In this document: positions 44,472-53,257 of the stretch, one piece after another
Layout: each line of letters starts with the position of its first letter
Position numbering within the stretch: position 1 is the first letter of the stretch
Source: Allosalinactinospora lopnorensis
GTDB lineage: Bacteria; Actinomycetota; Actinomycetes; Streptosporangiales; Streptosporangiaceae
Length of the DNA: 64,000 bases
Assembly (NCBI RefSeq): GCF_000981225.1
Contig: NZ_LAJC01000004.1
Coordinates: 62,001-126,000 of the forward strand
Direction: 5' to 3'
Position numbers and translations under genes: made by a program
The notes under the pieces: generated by a model
Told to the model about the DNA's origin: nothing
The model's input: the letters and a program-made list of their open reading frames with translations, nothing else
Databases searched by the model: none

Positions 44472-44849
44472 GTGCTCATCGCCGCGGTCGTTCTACCCAT
44501 TTTGCTGGCCTTGGCAGTGCTGGCCATCGGTGTCCCGAAGGCACTCAAGTTGGAAAGCGCCGTGCGGCAAACGGAGGACATGGAGCTCGACCTCAGGGTA
44601 ATGCGTCTGACGGGCGTGTTCGAGACGCTCGGCGGCATCGGACTGCTCGCCGGACTGGCCGGCGGATGGCTCGGGATCACGGGCGCCGTGTGGCTGGCCA
44701 TCGCCGCCGGAACCGGCCTGTTCGTACTCATGCTCCTGGCGCTCGGGTTCCATATGCGCAGGCGGGATCCTGTTAAGGCCATGGCGCCGTCCACGGTCCT
44801 GCTGGTTCTTTCGACCGCCGTGCTGGTCGTGCTCATGCGCGCGGCGTAA
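44472..44849 (+). CDS. DoxX-like integral membrane protein
   Basis: A 125-residue protein with four predicted membrane helices and a DoxX/DUF4267-like pattern (GVPKALKLESAVRQTEDMEL, TGVFETLGGIGLLAGL). GTG 44472 is preceded by TGAGGC at short spacing. The arrangement divergent from an HxlR regulator is common, and the pair may respond to quinone or oxidative stress. Function is otherwise unknown. Confidence 0.82.
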   Translation: MLIAAVVLPILLALAVLAIGVPKALKLESAVRQTEDMELDLRVMRLTGVFETLGGIGLLAGLAGGWLGITGAVWLAIAAGTGLFVLMLLALGFHMRRRDPVKAMAPSTVLLVLSTAVLVVLMRAA

Positions 44850-45283
44850 GGCCGAGCGGCTCCCTCGTACCCATATCGGCACACATATCCCGCGCTCTTC
44901 GATAATTAAAGATGAATTTTGCGGACCGAAGCGTGATCCACCCCACGTTGAGTTGATCTCCTCCCCTGTGCTGCCCTGGGTTCAGAATACGGTCCGGATT
45001 TTTATGAAGACGGGGGACGGTGGCGATCACCGGGCCGCGTATGAGATGGGCAACATTGTTTTAATCGGGGTCCGGCGGACCGCCGCCGATGGGGTTTCCC
45101 TTGCTTCTGGGACTTTCTTTGTTTTTCTCTGGAACGAGAGGCAGTGCGTTACCAGCCGGGGATGATCCCCCTGATAAGGCTGGCAGGGCATTCGCGCCGA
45201 TGGGCCCGGGAGTCCCCGACAAAGAGCGATGTGTAAATCCTGGGAGAGCTCTCACTTTGAATCTGTATCAAGAACGAACCGGC
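44850..45283. other. Upstream region of the biosynthetic operon
   Basis: A 434-base gap with an AT-rich segment around 44890-44925, likely holding the promoter of the NRPS-like gene. No conserved frame was found. The frame open through 45089-45283 lacks a ribosome site and homology. Confidence 0.4.
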
Positions 45284-48064
45284 ATGTCCGAGGGGACCCA
45301 CCCCTGGAACTCCTTCGACACCGCGGTTGACCTGCTGACCGGCGCCGCCGAGCTGTGGCCCCAGGCCGGGACCACCTACGCCGGCCCCGACTCCCCCGAT
45401 GACTCGGTGTTCCAGTCCTACCCGGCCCTGCTCATGGCGGCCTCGCGCCTGCTCGGCGGGCTGCGCGCCGAGGGTCTGCGACCCGGGGACCACGTGGTCC
45501 TCCTCCTGGAACAGCCCCAGGACTACGTCCCCGCCCTGTGGGCCTGCTTCCTCGGGGGCTTCGTGCCCTGCCCGATGAGGCCCCAGGCCACCGGCGGCGA
45601 CCGCTGGATCGAGCAGCTGCTGCACGTCGACGCGCTGCTGGAGCGTCCGCTGTGGCTCACCACCAAGGGACTGCGCGCGGACCTGCCTTCCGCCCCCGAA
45701 GTGGCCGGTCTGGCCGTGCGTTGTCTGGAGGAGACATCCGCCGACGCACCGGAGAGTGCCTTCCACCGGGCCAGGCGGGGTGAAACCGCCCTGCTCATGC
45801 TCACGTCCGGCTCCACCGGCCGCCCCAAGGCCGTGGCGCTCTCGCACGCCAACCTGCTGGCGGCGATGCCCGCCAAGGCGGCGAGCCTGCGACCGGACGC
45901 GGGCGACACCACGATGAACTGGATCGCCTTCGACCACATCTCCGCCATCGAGATGCACCTGCTCCCGATGGGCGCGGGCGCGCACCAACTGCAGGTCGCC
46001 CCGGAGACCGTCCTCGGCGAACCGCTGCGTTTCCTGCGGCTCGCCGACGCCCACCGGGTCACCCTCACCTTCACGCCCAACTTCCTGTTCGCCCAGATGA
46101 ACCGGGCCTTAGCGCGGGAGGAGGAGCTGTCCCTGGACCTGTCCCCGCTGCGCCGCATCATCTCCGGAGGCGAGGCCACCGTTTGTGCGACGGTCGAGGA
46201 GTTCCTCGACCGGCTCGCGCCCTTCGGCCTGGTCCGCGACGCGGTCGCACCGGGCTTCGGGATGACCGAGACGTGCGCCGGGAGTGTCTTTTCACTGGAC
46301 TTCCCGGACGTCGACGCCGGCCGCGAGTTCGCCTCCCTCGGCCACCCGGTTCCCGGCATGGAGCTGCGCATCGCCTCCGAGGGCGACGAGCGCCCACTGC
46401 CCGACGGTGAGGAGGGCGAACTCCACGTCCGCGGGCCCATGGTGTTCAGCGGCTATCTCAACAACGAGGAGGCCACCCGCGCGGCGTTCACCCCGGACGG
46501 CTGGTTGCGCACCGGCGACCGCGGCATGCTGAACGGGGGCCGGCTGACGCTGGCCGGACGCAGCAAGGACAGCATCATCGTCAACGGCGTCAACTACTTC
46601 AGCCACGACCTGGAGACGGTTCTCGAGCGGCTGGAGGGCGTAGCGAAGTCCTACGTCGCCGCGTTCCCGATCCGGCCGCCCGGCAGCGACACCGAGCAGC
46701 TCGCCGTCGTCTTCGCCTCCGAGGTTCCTTTCGAGGAGGAGGCGGAACTGTACCGCCTGCTGGTGACCGTGCGCAGCAGCACCGTGCTGCACTGGGGTTT
46801 CCGCCCCGCGCTCATCCTGCCGCTGGACACCTCCGACATCCCCAAGACCAGCCTCGGCAAGATCCAGCGCTCCCAGCTGCGCAAGCGCTTGGAGGCCGGC
46901 GAGTTCGATGCGGCGCAGGCGCTCGTCGCCGAGCTCACCACCCGCCAGCTCGGCGGCCACACCCCGCCGGAGGGCGCGGCCGAGACCGCGCTCGCCGAGA
47001 TCTACGCCGAGATGTTCGGCACGGACCCGGCGGAGATCAGCGCCACGGCGAGCTTCTTCGACCTGGGCGGGACGTCCCTGGACATCCTGCGGTTGAAGAA
47101 CTCCATCGGGCGGGTCTTCGATCTGCCCGACGTCCCGGTCGTGCAGATCCTGCGTGCCCCCACGGTTCGCGAGCTGGCCGCGCGGCTCGGCGGCGCCCGG
47201 GGCGACCGGGAGGTGGCCGCCTACGACCCGCTTGTCCCGCTCCAGCTCAGCGGGGACGGCACCCCGCTGTTCTGCGTGCACCCGGGCGTCGGCGAGGTGC
47301 TGGTGTTCGTCAACCTGGCGAAGTACTTCATCAACGAGCGCCCGTTCTACGCCCTGCGCGCCCGCGGTTTCGGCGAGGGGGAGGGCTACTTCTCCACGTT
47401 CCGTGAGATGGTCGACACCTACGTCGAGGCCATCCGCGCCGAGCAGCCCGCCGGCCCCTACGCCGTCGCCGGGTACTCCTACGGCGGCATCGTCGCCTTC
47501 GAGATCGCCAAGTCCCTGGAGGCTAGGGGCGAGAGGGTCGACTTCGTCGGGATCTTCAACCTGCCGCCGCACGTCCAGGACCGCATGCACGAGCTCGACC
47601 TCGTCGAGGGCGCGGTCAACCTGGCGTTCTTCCTGTCGCTGGTCACCAAGGAGCAGGCCGCCGAGCTGCCGGACGTGCTGCGCAACGGCATGACCCGCGA
47701 CGAGCAGCTCAAGTACCTCATCGACATCGCGCCGAAGAAGCGCCTGGCCGAACTCGACCTCGACGTCGCGAAGTTCGGGGCGTGGGTCGACCTCGCCCAG
47801 TCGCTCGTCCGCCTGGGCACGACCTATGAGCCGAGCGGGGACGTGCGCTCGCTCAGCGTCTTCTACGCCATCCCCCTGCGCGGCACGAAGGAGGACTGGC
47901 TGAACAACCAGCTCCGGGCGTGGGATGACTTCTCCCGCGAGGAGAACCGATACATCGACGTCCCCGGTGAGCACTACACGCTCATGGGGCCCGACCACGT
48001 GGCCGCCTTCCAGGCCGTCCTGCGTGCGGAACTCGGCCGCGCGCTGAGCGGCGACCGCCCCTGA
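45284..48064 (+). CDS. A-T-TE NRPS-like enzyme, candidate terphenylquinone (polyporic acid-type) synthetase
   Basis: A 926-residue enzyme with three domains and no condensation domain. The adenylation domain (about 1-560) has LLMLTSGSTGRPKAVAL near 169, FDHISAIEMHL, the GFGMTETCAG motif and the TSLGKIQRSQLRK lysine. A carrier domain near 575-650 has FFDLGGTSLDIL (Ser at about 599). The thioesterase has nucleophile motif AGYSYGGIVAFE near 730 and a late His in GEHYTLMG. This A-T-TE layout, with an FDH-type A-domain core, is that of enzymes that condense two arylpyruvates to terphenylquinones or furanones. ATG 45284 has only a weak ribosome site. Confidence 0.88.
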   Translation: MSEGTHPWNSFDTAVDLLTGAAELWPQAGTTYAGPDSPDDSVFQSYPALLMAASRLLGGLRAEGLRPGDHVVLLLEQPQDYVPALWACFLGGFVPCPMRPQATGGDRWIEQLLHVDALLERPLWLTTKGLRADLPSAPEVAGLAVRCLEETSADAPESAFHRARRGETALLMLTSGSTGRPKAVALSHANLLAAMPAKAASLRPDAGDTTMNWIAFDHISAIEMHLLPMGAGAHQLQVAPETVLGEPLRFLRLADAHRVTLTFTPNFLFAQMNRALAREEELSLDLSPLRRIISGGEATVCATVEEFLDRLAPFGLVRDAVAPGFGMTETCAGSVFSLDFPDVDAGREFASLGHPVPGMELRIASEGDERPLPDGEEGELHVRGPMVFSGYLNNEEATRAAFTPDGWLRTGDRGMLNGGRLTLAGRSKDSIIVNGVNYFSHDLETVLERLEGVAKSYVAAFPIRPPGSDTEQLAVVFASEVPFEEEAELYRLLVTVRSSTVLHWGFRPALILPLDTSDIPKTSLGKIQRSQLRKRLEAGEFDAAQALVAELTTRQLGGHTPPEGAAETALAEIYAEMFGTDPAEISATASFFDLGGTSLDILRLKNSIGRVFDLPDVPVVQILRAPTVRELAARLGGARGDREVAAYDPLVPLQLSGDGTPLFCVHPGVGEVLVFVNLAKYFINERPFYALRARGFGEGEGYFSTFREMVDTYVEAIRAEQPAGPYAVAGYSYGGIVAFEIAKSLEARGERVDFVGIFNLPPHVQDRMHELDLVEGAVNLAFFLSLVTKEQAAELPDVLRNGMTRDEQLKYLIDIAPKKRLAELDLDVAKFGAWVDLAQSLVRLGTTYEPSGDVRSLSVFYAIPLRGTKEDWLNNQLRAWDDFSREENRYIDVPGEHYTLMGPDHVAAFQAVLRAELGRALSGDRP

Positions 48065-48122
48065 CCCCCGATTCCGAGAAGGCCGGACCGGGCGACAGCT
48101 CGGCAAACCCACGAGGAGGCAC

Positions 48123-49052
48123 GTGTCCACACGTAGGAAGGTCCTGATCACAGGGGCGACCGGGCAGGTGGCCCGGCAGGCCGCCGAGACGCTCGCGCTG
48201 AACGACGAGGTCTGGTGCCTGGCACGGTTCAGCGACCCCGGCATCGAGCGCGACCTGGCGGCGAAGGGCGTCCGCACCCGGCGGTGGGACATGGCCGCCG
48301 ACGGGCTCGACGGACTGCCCGACGACTTCACCCATGTGTTGCATGCGGCCGCGTACCGCGGCGACGGAACCGACTTCGAGACGACCCTCGACATCAACTG
48401 CGTGGCCACCGGGCGGCTGATGACGCACTGCCGCCGAGCCGAGGCGTTCCTCTACATCTCCAGCGGCGCCGTCTACGCCCGGCAGAACCGCGACCACCTG
48501 CACACCGAGACCGATCCCCTCGGGGGGTGGACACCGTGGCTGCCCACCTACCCCGTCGGCAAGACCGCGGTCGAGGGGACGGTGCGCGCGTACGCCGACA
48601 CGCTCGGCCTGCCCTCCACCATCGCCCGGCTGAACATCGCCTACGGCCCACACGGCCACGGCGGCGTCCCCATGCTGCTGTTCCGGCGGATGCAGGCCGG
48701 AGAACCCGTCGAGGTCCCCCGTGAGGGCCAGAACCGGTGCAACCCCATCCACACCGACGACATCGCCCGCCAAGTCCCGCTGCTGTGGGACGTGGCCGCC
48801 GATCCGGCGACCGTCGTCAACTGGGGCGGCGACGACGTGGTCGGCATCCAGGACATCCTCACCTACCTGGCCGAGATCACGGGGACCGAGGCGCTGTTCG
48901 AGCCCAGCGAGGCCCCACGCGAGACGCATGCCTTCGACAACACCCGGCGCCAAACGTTCATCGGCGGCTGCACGGTCGACTGGCGCACCGGGCTGCGCCG
49001 CACCCTGGAGGCCCACTTCCCCGGCGCCACCGCACCCGCCGCGCCGGCCTGA
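48123..49052 (+). CDS. NAD-dependent epimerase/reductase (extended SDR), candidate quinone reductase
   Basis: A 309-residue extended SDR. The dinucleotide motif is VLITGATGQVARQAAETLA. The catalytic region has LYISSGAVYA and TYPVGKTAVEG, a Tyr-xxx-Lys pair, then ARLNIAYGPHGHGG and the PIHTDDIARQVP domain. GTG 48123 follows GAGGAGG, 58 bases after the synthetase. By position it resembles the reductase of terfestatin/echoside-type pathways (TerB), which reduces the polyporic acid quinone. That role is inferred from context. Confidence 0.85.
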   Translation: MSTRRKVLITGATGQVARQAAETLALNDEVWCLARFSDPGIERDLAAKGVRTRRWDMAADGLDGLPDDFTHVLHAAAYRGDGTDFETTLDINCVATGRLMTHCRRAEAFLYISSGAVYARQNRDHLHTETDPLGGWTPWLPTYPVGKTAVEGTVRAYADTLGLPSTIARLNIAYGPHGHGGVPMLLFRRMQAGEPVEVPREGQNRCNPIHTDDIARQVPLLWDVAADPATVVNWGGDDVVGIQDILTYLAEITGTEALFEPSEAPRETHAFDNTRRQTFIGGCTVDWRTGLRRTLEAHFPGATAPAAPA

Positions 49053-49095
49053 ACCAGGCCCGCACAGTCCGCCCCACGAGAAAAGGAAGGCACGC

Positions 49096-50523
49096 GTGTC
49101 GACCAACACCGAGCTCATCCGCGCCTCCTACGCCGCGTTCCGACGCGGCGACATCGACGCCGCCACCGCCTTGTTCGACCCCGGCATCGAGTGGACTCAC
49201 CCAGACGGCATGGAGGACTACGGCCTCGGCGGGACGAAGAAGGGCATCGACGAGGTGCGCGCGTTCATGGCCCGCGCCCGGACCGTGTTCAGCGAACTGC
49301 GCCAGGAGCCGCGGGAGTTCCTGGAATCCGGCGACCGGGTCGTGGTGATCGGCGTCCACCACATGCGCGGCGCCCGCAGCGGGGTCACCGGCACCGTCCG
49401 GTTCGTGCACACCTGGCGGCTGGCCGATGGCAGGGCGACGCACTTCGAGGACCACCACGACACCTACGACGTGCGCCGCATCGTCGATGCCGGTGACGCC
49501 GCGCACGGCGACGGCGCCGACTCGCCCGGCCGGATCGTCCAGACCGGTCTGGCCTTCTGGCAGGCCAAGACGCTGCACACGGCGGTCGAGCTGCGGCTGT
49601 TCACCGAGCTCGCCGCCGCCGGGCCGCTGGACGCCGGCCAGCTGCGCACCCGGCTCGGTCTGCACGGGCGCGGGCTGCGCGACTTCCTCGACGGCCTGGT
49701 CTCCATGGGTCTACTGGAGCGCGAGGACGGGCGCTACCACAACCTGCCGGGCCCGGACGCCTTCCTGGACGAGGCTAAGCCGGACGGCTTCATCGGCGGG
49801 CTGCTGGAGGTCGCCTCCCAGCAGTGGTGGCAACCGTGGAGCCGGCTCGGCGAGGCGCTGCGCACGGGGGAGCGGCAGAATAACGTCCACGGCGGAGAGG
49901 ACCCGTTCACCGCGCTGTACTCCGACCCGGAGCGGGCACGCCGGTTCCAGCGCGCCATGACCGGCGGCTCCACCGGGAGCATCGCCGCCCTCATCGACCG
50001 GCTGCCCTGGAGTGAGCACCGGACCGTCGCCGACGTCGGCTGCTCGGAGGGCGCGCTGCTGAGCCGCGTACTGCGCGCCCATGAGCACCTCACCGGCATC
50101 GGATTCGACCTACCCGTGGTCGAACCGCTCTTCGGGGAGACGGTCGCCGAGGCCGGCCTGGGCGATCGCCTGTCCTTCCAGGCGGGCGACTTCTTCGCCG
50201 ACCCGCTCCCGCAGGCGGACCTGATCGTCTTCGGCCATGTCCTGCACGACTGGGACCTGGAGACCAAGCGCATGCTGCTGCGCAAGGCCTACGAGGCGCT
50301 GCCGGACGGCGGCCGGGTCGTCGTCTACGAGGCACTGATCGACGACGGGCGTCGGCACAACACGTTCGCGCTGATGATGAGCCTGCACATGCTCGTGGAG
50401 AGTTCCGGCGGATTCGACTACACCGGGGCGGACTGCCGCGGCTGGATGGCCGAGGCCGGGTTCCGGAACTGCTACGTCCAGCACCTGGCCGGGCCCGAGT
50501 CCATGATCGTGGGCATCAAGTGA
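49096..50523 (+). CDS. Fusion of NTF2/SnoaL-like domain and O-methyltransferase
   Basis: A 475-residue two-domain protein in one uninterrupted frame. Residues about 1-130 are an NTF2-like SnoaL domain (ELIRASYAAFRRGDIDAATA, TWRLADGRATHFEDHHDTYD). After a 15-residue linker, residues 150-475 are a class I O-methyltransferase. That part has a dimerisation helix region (LFTELAAAGPLDAGQLRTRL), a SAM motif VADVGCSEGALL near 310 and LHDWDLETK. GTG 49096 follows AAAAGGAAGG. SnoaL-like domains catalyse dehydration or cyclisation, so the fusion could dehydrate and methylate, or the methyltransferase part may be structural. Motif I lacks the usual double Gly (DVGCSEG). Confidence 0.85.
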   Translation: MSTNTELIRASYAAFRRGDIDAATALFDPGIEWTHPDGMEDYGLGGTKKGIDEVRAFMARARTVFSELRQEPREFLESGDRVVVIGVHHMRGARSGVTGTVRFVHTWRLADGRATHFEDHHDTYDVRRIVDAGDAAHGDGADSPGRIVQTGLAFWQAKTLHTAVELRLFTELAAAGPLDAGQLRTRLGLHGRGLRDFLDGLVSMGLLEREDGRYHNLPGPDAFLDEAKPDGFIGGLLEVASQQWWQPWSRLGEALRTGERQNNVHGGEDPFTALYSDPERARRFQRAMTGGSTGSIAALIDRLPWSEHRTVADVGCSEGALLSRVLRAHEHLTGIGFDLPVVEPLFGETVAEAGLGDRLSFQAGDFFADPLPQADLIVFGHVLHDWDLETKRMLLRKAYEALPDGGRVVVYEALIDDGRRHNTFALMMSLHMLVESSGGFDYTGADCRGWMAEAGFRNCYVQHLAGPESMIVGIK

Positions 50524-51596
50524 CGCCGCCCGACGGGCACCGGCCTGCGGCGCCGGCCCCCAGAGGACAAGGAGAGCGCGTTCCCGACGAGAAGCCGGAG
50601 GACGCCGCGTCCCGCCTGCTGGAGATGCACGATCGCCTCATCCACTCGCGCGCCCTGCAGACCGCCGCGGAGCTGGGAATCGGCGACCTGCTCGCGGACG
50701 GCCCGCGCACCGCGGCCGACCTCGCGGCGGCCACCTCCACTCGGCCCGACGCGCTGTACCGGCTGCTGCGCCTGCTCGGCGCGTGCGGCGTGCTGACCGA
50801 GACCGAGCCGGGCGGCCCGTTCGCGCTCACCCCGTCCGGCGGCCCGCTACGCTCCGACCACCCCTTCAGCGTCCGCTCCACGCTGGCGTTCGGCGGGGTC
50901 ATCGCCACGGCCTTCAACGCCTGGACGCACAGCCTGCGTACCGGGGAGGCGTCCTTCCCGGAGGTGTTCGGCGCGCCCTTCTTCGACTACCTGGAGGACC
51001 GGCCCGAGCACGGGGCCTTGTTCAACGCCGCCATGGAGGAGATGAGCCGGCCGGTGGTCTCCGCCGTGGTCGGCTGCTACGACTTCGCCGCGGCACGGCG
51101 GATCGTCGACGTCGGTGGGGGCAACGGGACGCTGATGAGCGCCGTCCTGCGCACCGCACCCGAGGCCCACGGCATCATCCTCGACGCCCCGCACGTCGTC
51201 GGCGCCGCCCGGGGGAAGATCCGGGACTCTGGCCTGGAGGAGCGCTGCACCGTCGTCGGCGGGGACTTCTTCCAGAAGGTTCCGGAGGGCGGGGACCTGT
51301 ACCTGCTGAAGTGGATCCTGCACGACTGGCCGGACGACCGCGCGACCGCGATCCTGCGCGGCTGCCGTCAGGCCATGGCCGAGGACGGCCGGGTGGTGCT
51401 CGTCGAGACGGTGGTCCCGCCCGGCGACACCCCGCACCCGTCCAAGACCATGGACCTGAGCATCCTCGCCCTGCTGGGCGGGCTGGAGCGGACCGAGGAG
51501 CAGTTCGCGTCCCTGCTCGCCGACGCGGGCCTCCGGCTGCGCCGCGTCGTCTCGACGCCCTCGCCGTTCAGCCTCATCGAGGCCGAGTCGGTCTGA
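50520..51596 (+). CDS. SAM-dependent O-methyltransferase
   Basis: A 358-residue class I O-methyltransferase (hydroxyneurosporene/AcnC-type family). The N-terminal winged helix dimerisation domain (AAELGIGDLLADGPRTAADL) precedes the SAM site VDVGGGNGTLMSAVL near 196. KWILHDWPDDRAT then carries the conserved catalytic His. GTG 50520 overlaps the fusion gene stop as GTGA. The last gene of the four-gene operon, it probably methylates phenolic hydroxyls of the terphenyl product. Confidence 0.9.
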   Translation: MTPPDGHRPAAPAPRGQGERVPDEKPEDAASRLLEMHDRLIHSRALQTAAELGIGDLLADGPRTAADLAAATSTRPDALYRLLRLLGACGVLTETEPGGPFALTPSGGPLRSDHPFSVRSTLAFGGVIATAFNAWTHSLRTGEASFPEVFGAPFFDYLEDRPEHGALFNAAMEEMSRPVVSAVVGCYDFAAARRIVDVGGGNGTLMSAVLRTAPEAHGIILDAPHVVGAARGKIRDSGLEERCTVVGGDFFQKVPEGGDLYLLKWILHDWPDDRATAILRGCRQAMAEDGRVVLVETVVPPGDTPHPSKTMDLSILALLGGLERTEEQFASLLADAGLRLRRVVSTPSPFSLIEAESV

Positions 51597-51726
51597 GGGA
51601 CCCGCGGCCGGAGCCCTCGCGCCGCGGCGGGCGAGGGACTCGGACAGCACGTCGATCTGGTCGCCGTCCCCGAGGCTCAGGCGGGTCTCGGCGCCGCCCG
51701 CGACGTCCCCGGTTCTCCGCACTGGG

Positions 51727-51768
51727 GTGGGCGGCGCCGGGACCTGTGTGGGGCCCGGCGCCGCCCAC
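51727..51768. terminator. Hairpin between the biosynthetic operon and the lipase gene
   Basis: Arms 51727-51741 and 51754-51768 are perfect 15-base complements with a 12-base loop. It lies about 130 bases after the last methyltransferase stop and about 80 bases before the convergent lipase stop, so it can end both transcripts. Confidence 0.65.
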
Positions 51769-51847
51769 GGCTGCGTGTCCTCCTCCACGCGTCTCTCGAA
51801 GACAGGGGCGGTGCCTGCTGATCTGTAGGTAAACGGATTGGGGTGTG

Positions 51848-52732
51848 TCAGCAGGAGGGGCGGAAGTCCGGGTCTGCGGGCCCAGACCGGCCAAGGGCGT
51901 TCAGCACCCACTGCAGGGTGACCCGGTCATAGAGCGGGGTGGCGTGCTTGCCCAGGTGGAACCAGCACGCGTCCTGCAGTACCACGTTGGTCACCTGCTC
52001 GGCGGGGCCGTCCAGGAACCCCCGGGTGTAGGGCACGACCGCCTCGTCGTAACGGGTGTTGACGGTCGTGTAGTCGACCCCCGGTTCCACATCGCGGCCC
52101 TCGTTCAGCGTGGTCAAGAACTCTGAGCCGTGACTGAACTGTCTGCAGGACCCGCAAAGTGCGTCGGCCATGTCAGGTGGCAGCAGGTCGATGAAGTTGA
52201 TGTCGCTGCCGTGGTTGGGCGGTGCGAGACCGACGAATTCGCCCACGTGCGCCGCGCCGTCCTCGAAACGCAGGTACCAGCGCGGCATCAGCCCGCCCTG
52301 GCTGTGACCGACGAGATCGACCTCCTCCGCGCCCGTCGCGGCCTTGACTCCGGTGACGAAACTGGCGAGCTCCACGGCGGACTCCTCCATCGGCGACACA
52401 CCGGCCACCCCGTTTTCCTCTCCGTAATTCAGCGCGAAAACGCAGTAGCCGGCACCGGCGAGCCGGGGTGACATGTAGAACCAGCTAAGCGCGGCATCGA
52501 ACAACAGGCCGTGCACCAGCACCACGGGGTTGGGGTGCTCCGCAGTCGGTTCACATTCCCAGTCGTTGGCGCCCGGCACATCGGGGGCGGCGAGCTCCTG
52601 GGCCTCGGCCACCGGGTTGGGTTCCGAGGCGTACGCGGCCGGCGCGGTGTTAACGGCGAAGAGGCCAGCCAAGGAGAGCAGGAGTACGGCGAGGCGTGGC
52701 CATCGCGCGCGCCCGGACTTCAGGGGGGACAT
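51848..52732 (-). CDS. Secreted lipase/esterase (alpha/beta hydrolase, class 2 lipase-like)
   Basis: A 294-residue exported hydrolase. Residues 1-36 form a signal peptide. NPVVLVHGLLFDAALSW supplies the oxyanion region and VDLVGHSQGGLMPRWYL the nucleophile Ser near residue 147. Late HLGKHATPLYDRVTLQWV contains the catalytic His. Four cysteines may form two disulfides (WECEP, YCVF, CGSCRQF). ATG 52730-52732 follows GGAGAG. Relatives are extracellular lipases of Streptomyces and Propionibacterium. Confidence 0.9.
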   Translation of the reverse strand: MSPLKSGRARWPRLAVLLLSLAGLFAVNTAPAAYASEPNPVAEAQELAAPDVPGANDWECEPTAEHPNPVVLVHGLLFDAALSWFYMSPRLAGAGYCVFALNYGEENGVAGVSPMEESAVELASFVTGVKAATGAEEVDLVGHSQGGLMPRWYLRFEDGAAHVGEFVGLAPPNHGSDINFIDLLPPDMADALCGSCRQFSHGSEFLTTLNEGRDVEPGVDYTTVNTRYDEAVVPYTRGFLDGPAEQVTNVVLQDACWFHLGKHATPLYDRVTLQWVLNALGRSGPADPDFRPSC

Positions 52733-52966
52733 AGCGGGATCTCTCCTTACTTTTTTGCCCCCGGATTACCAGTAGATGAACGTACGTTTATACACTCGCA
52801 CACTTGGTACCCCGAGTACCAGAGGGAATCCGAAAAGAGGCACGGGGGCGTTTGGGCCAGCCTGTGGAGCAGGGGCGGGTCCATCGCGAAGTAGAGGACG
52901 TTCTCCGAGGTCGCTCCCAGGTCCTCGTAGTCCTTGAAGGGTCGGCGGCAGGTGCCCGGCCAGGCG

Positions 52967-53257
52967 GTTGGGTCGGCCCAAGCGGCGAGGGGCCGGCTGC
53001 GGGGCCGGTCCTTTCCCGCTCGGCCTCCCGCCGAACCAGACGTGATGGTTTCCCGATCATCCGGCTCTCCGGTGGCTAATGCGTGAGTGGTGGGGCCGGC
53101 TGCCCAGGGTGGATCTGGCCGTGGCCCACTGGAACCGAGGCGGCCCGGGTGTGCTGAGCTCTTTGAGTGTGCGGACGTGGTGCACCTGGACCCCGCCCGC
53201 GTGCCGGCGGATCTCGCGGACAGCCGCCTTCTCCACGCCCGGACGACGCCTGCCCAC
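52967..53257 (-). mobile_element. Group II intron 3' remnant with maturase HNH fragment
   Basis: On the minus strand an open stretch encodes HAGGVQVHHVRTLKELSTPG, the start of the HNH endonuclease domain that ends group II intron reverse transcriptases. The zinc-ribbon part is already corrupted. It is followed by a well-formed domain V (53033-53067) and a GC-rich stem like domain VI, with a GACCCAAC-type 3' end near 52967. The reverse transcriptase and the 5' ribozyme half are missing. It is therefore immobile by itself. Confidence 0.7.
53033..53067 (-). ncRNA. Group II intron domain V
   Basis: Read on the minus strand the 35 bases begin GAGCCGGATGAT, have a GGGAAACC tetraloop cap and end ATCACGTCTGGTTC. 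The 5' AGC triad, GNRA-type loop, two-base AC bulge and closing pairs match the catalytic domain V consensus. Confidence 0.75.

Noticed and set aside
46292-48409. A 705-codon minus-strand frame over the NRPS-like gene
   Set aside because: It is an antisense shadow of the A-T-TE enzyme, without recognisable domain or start signal.
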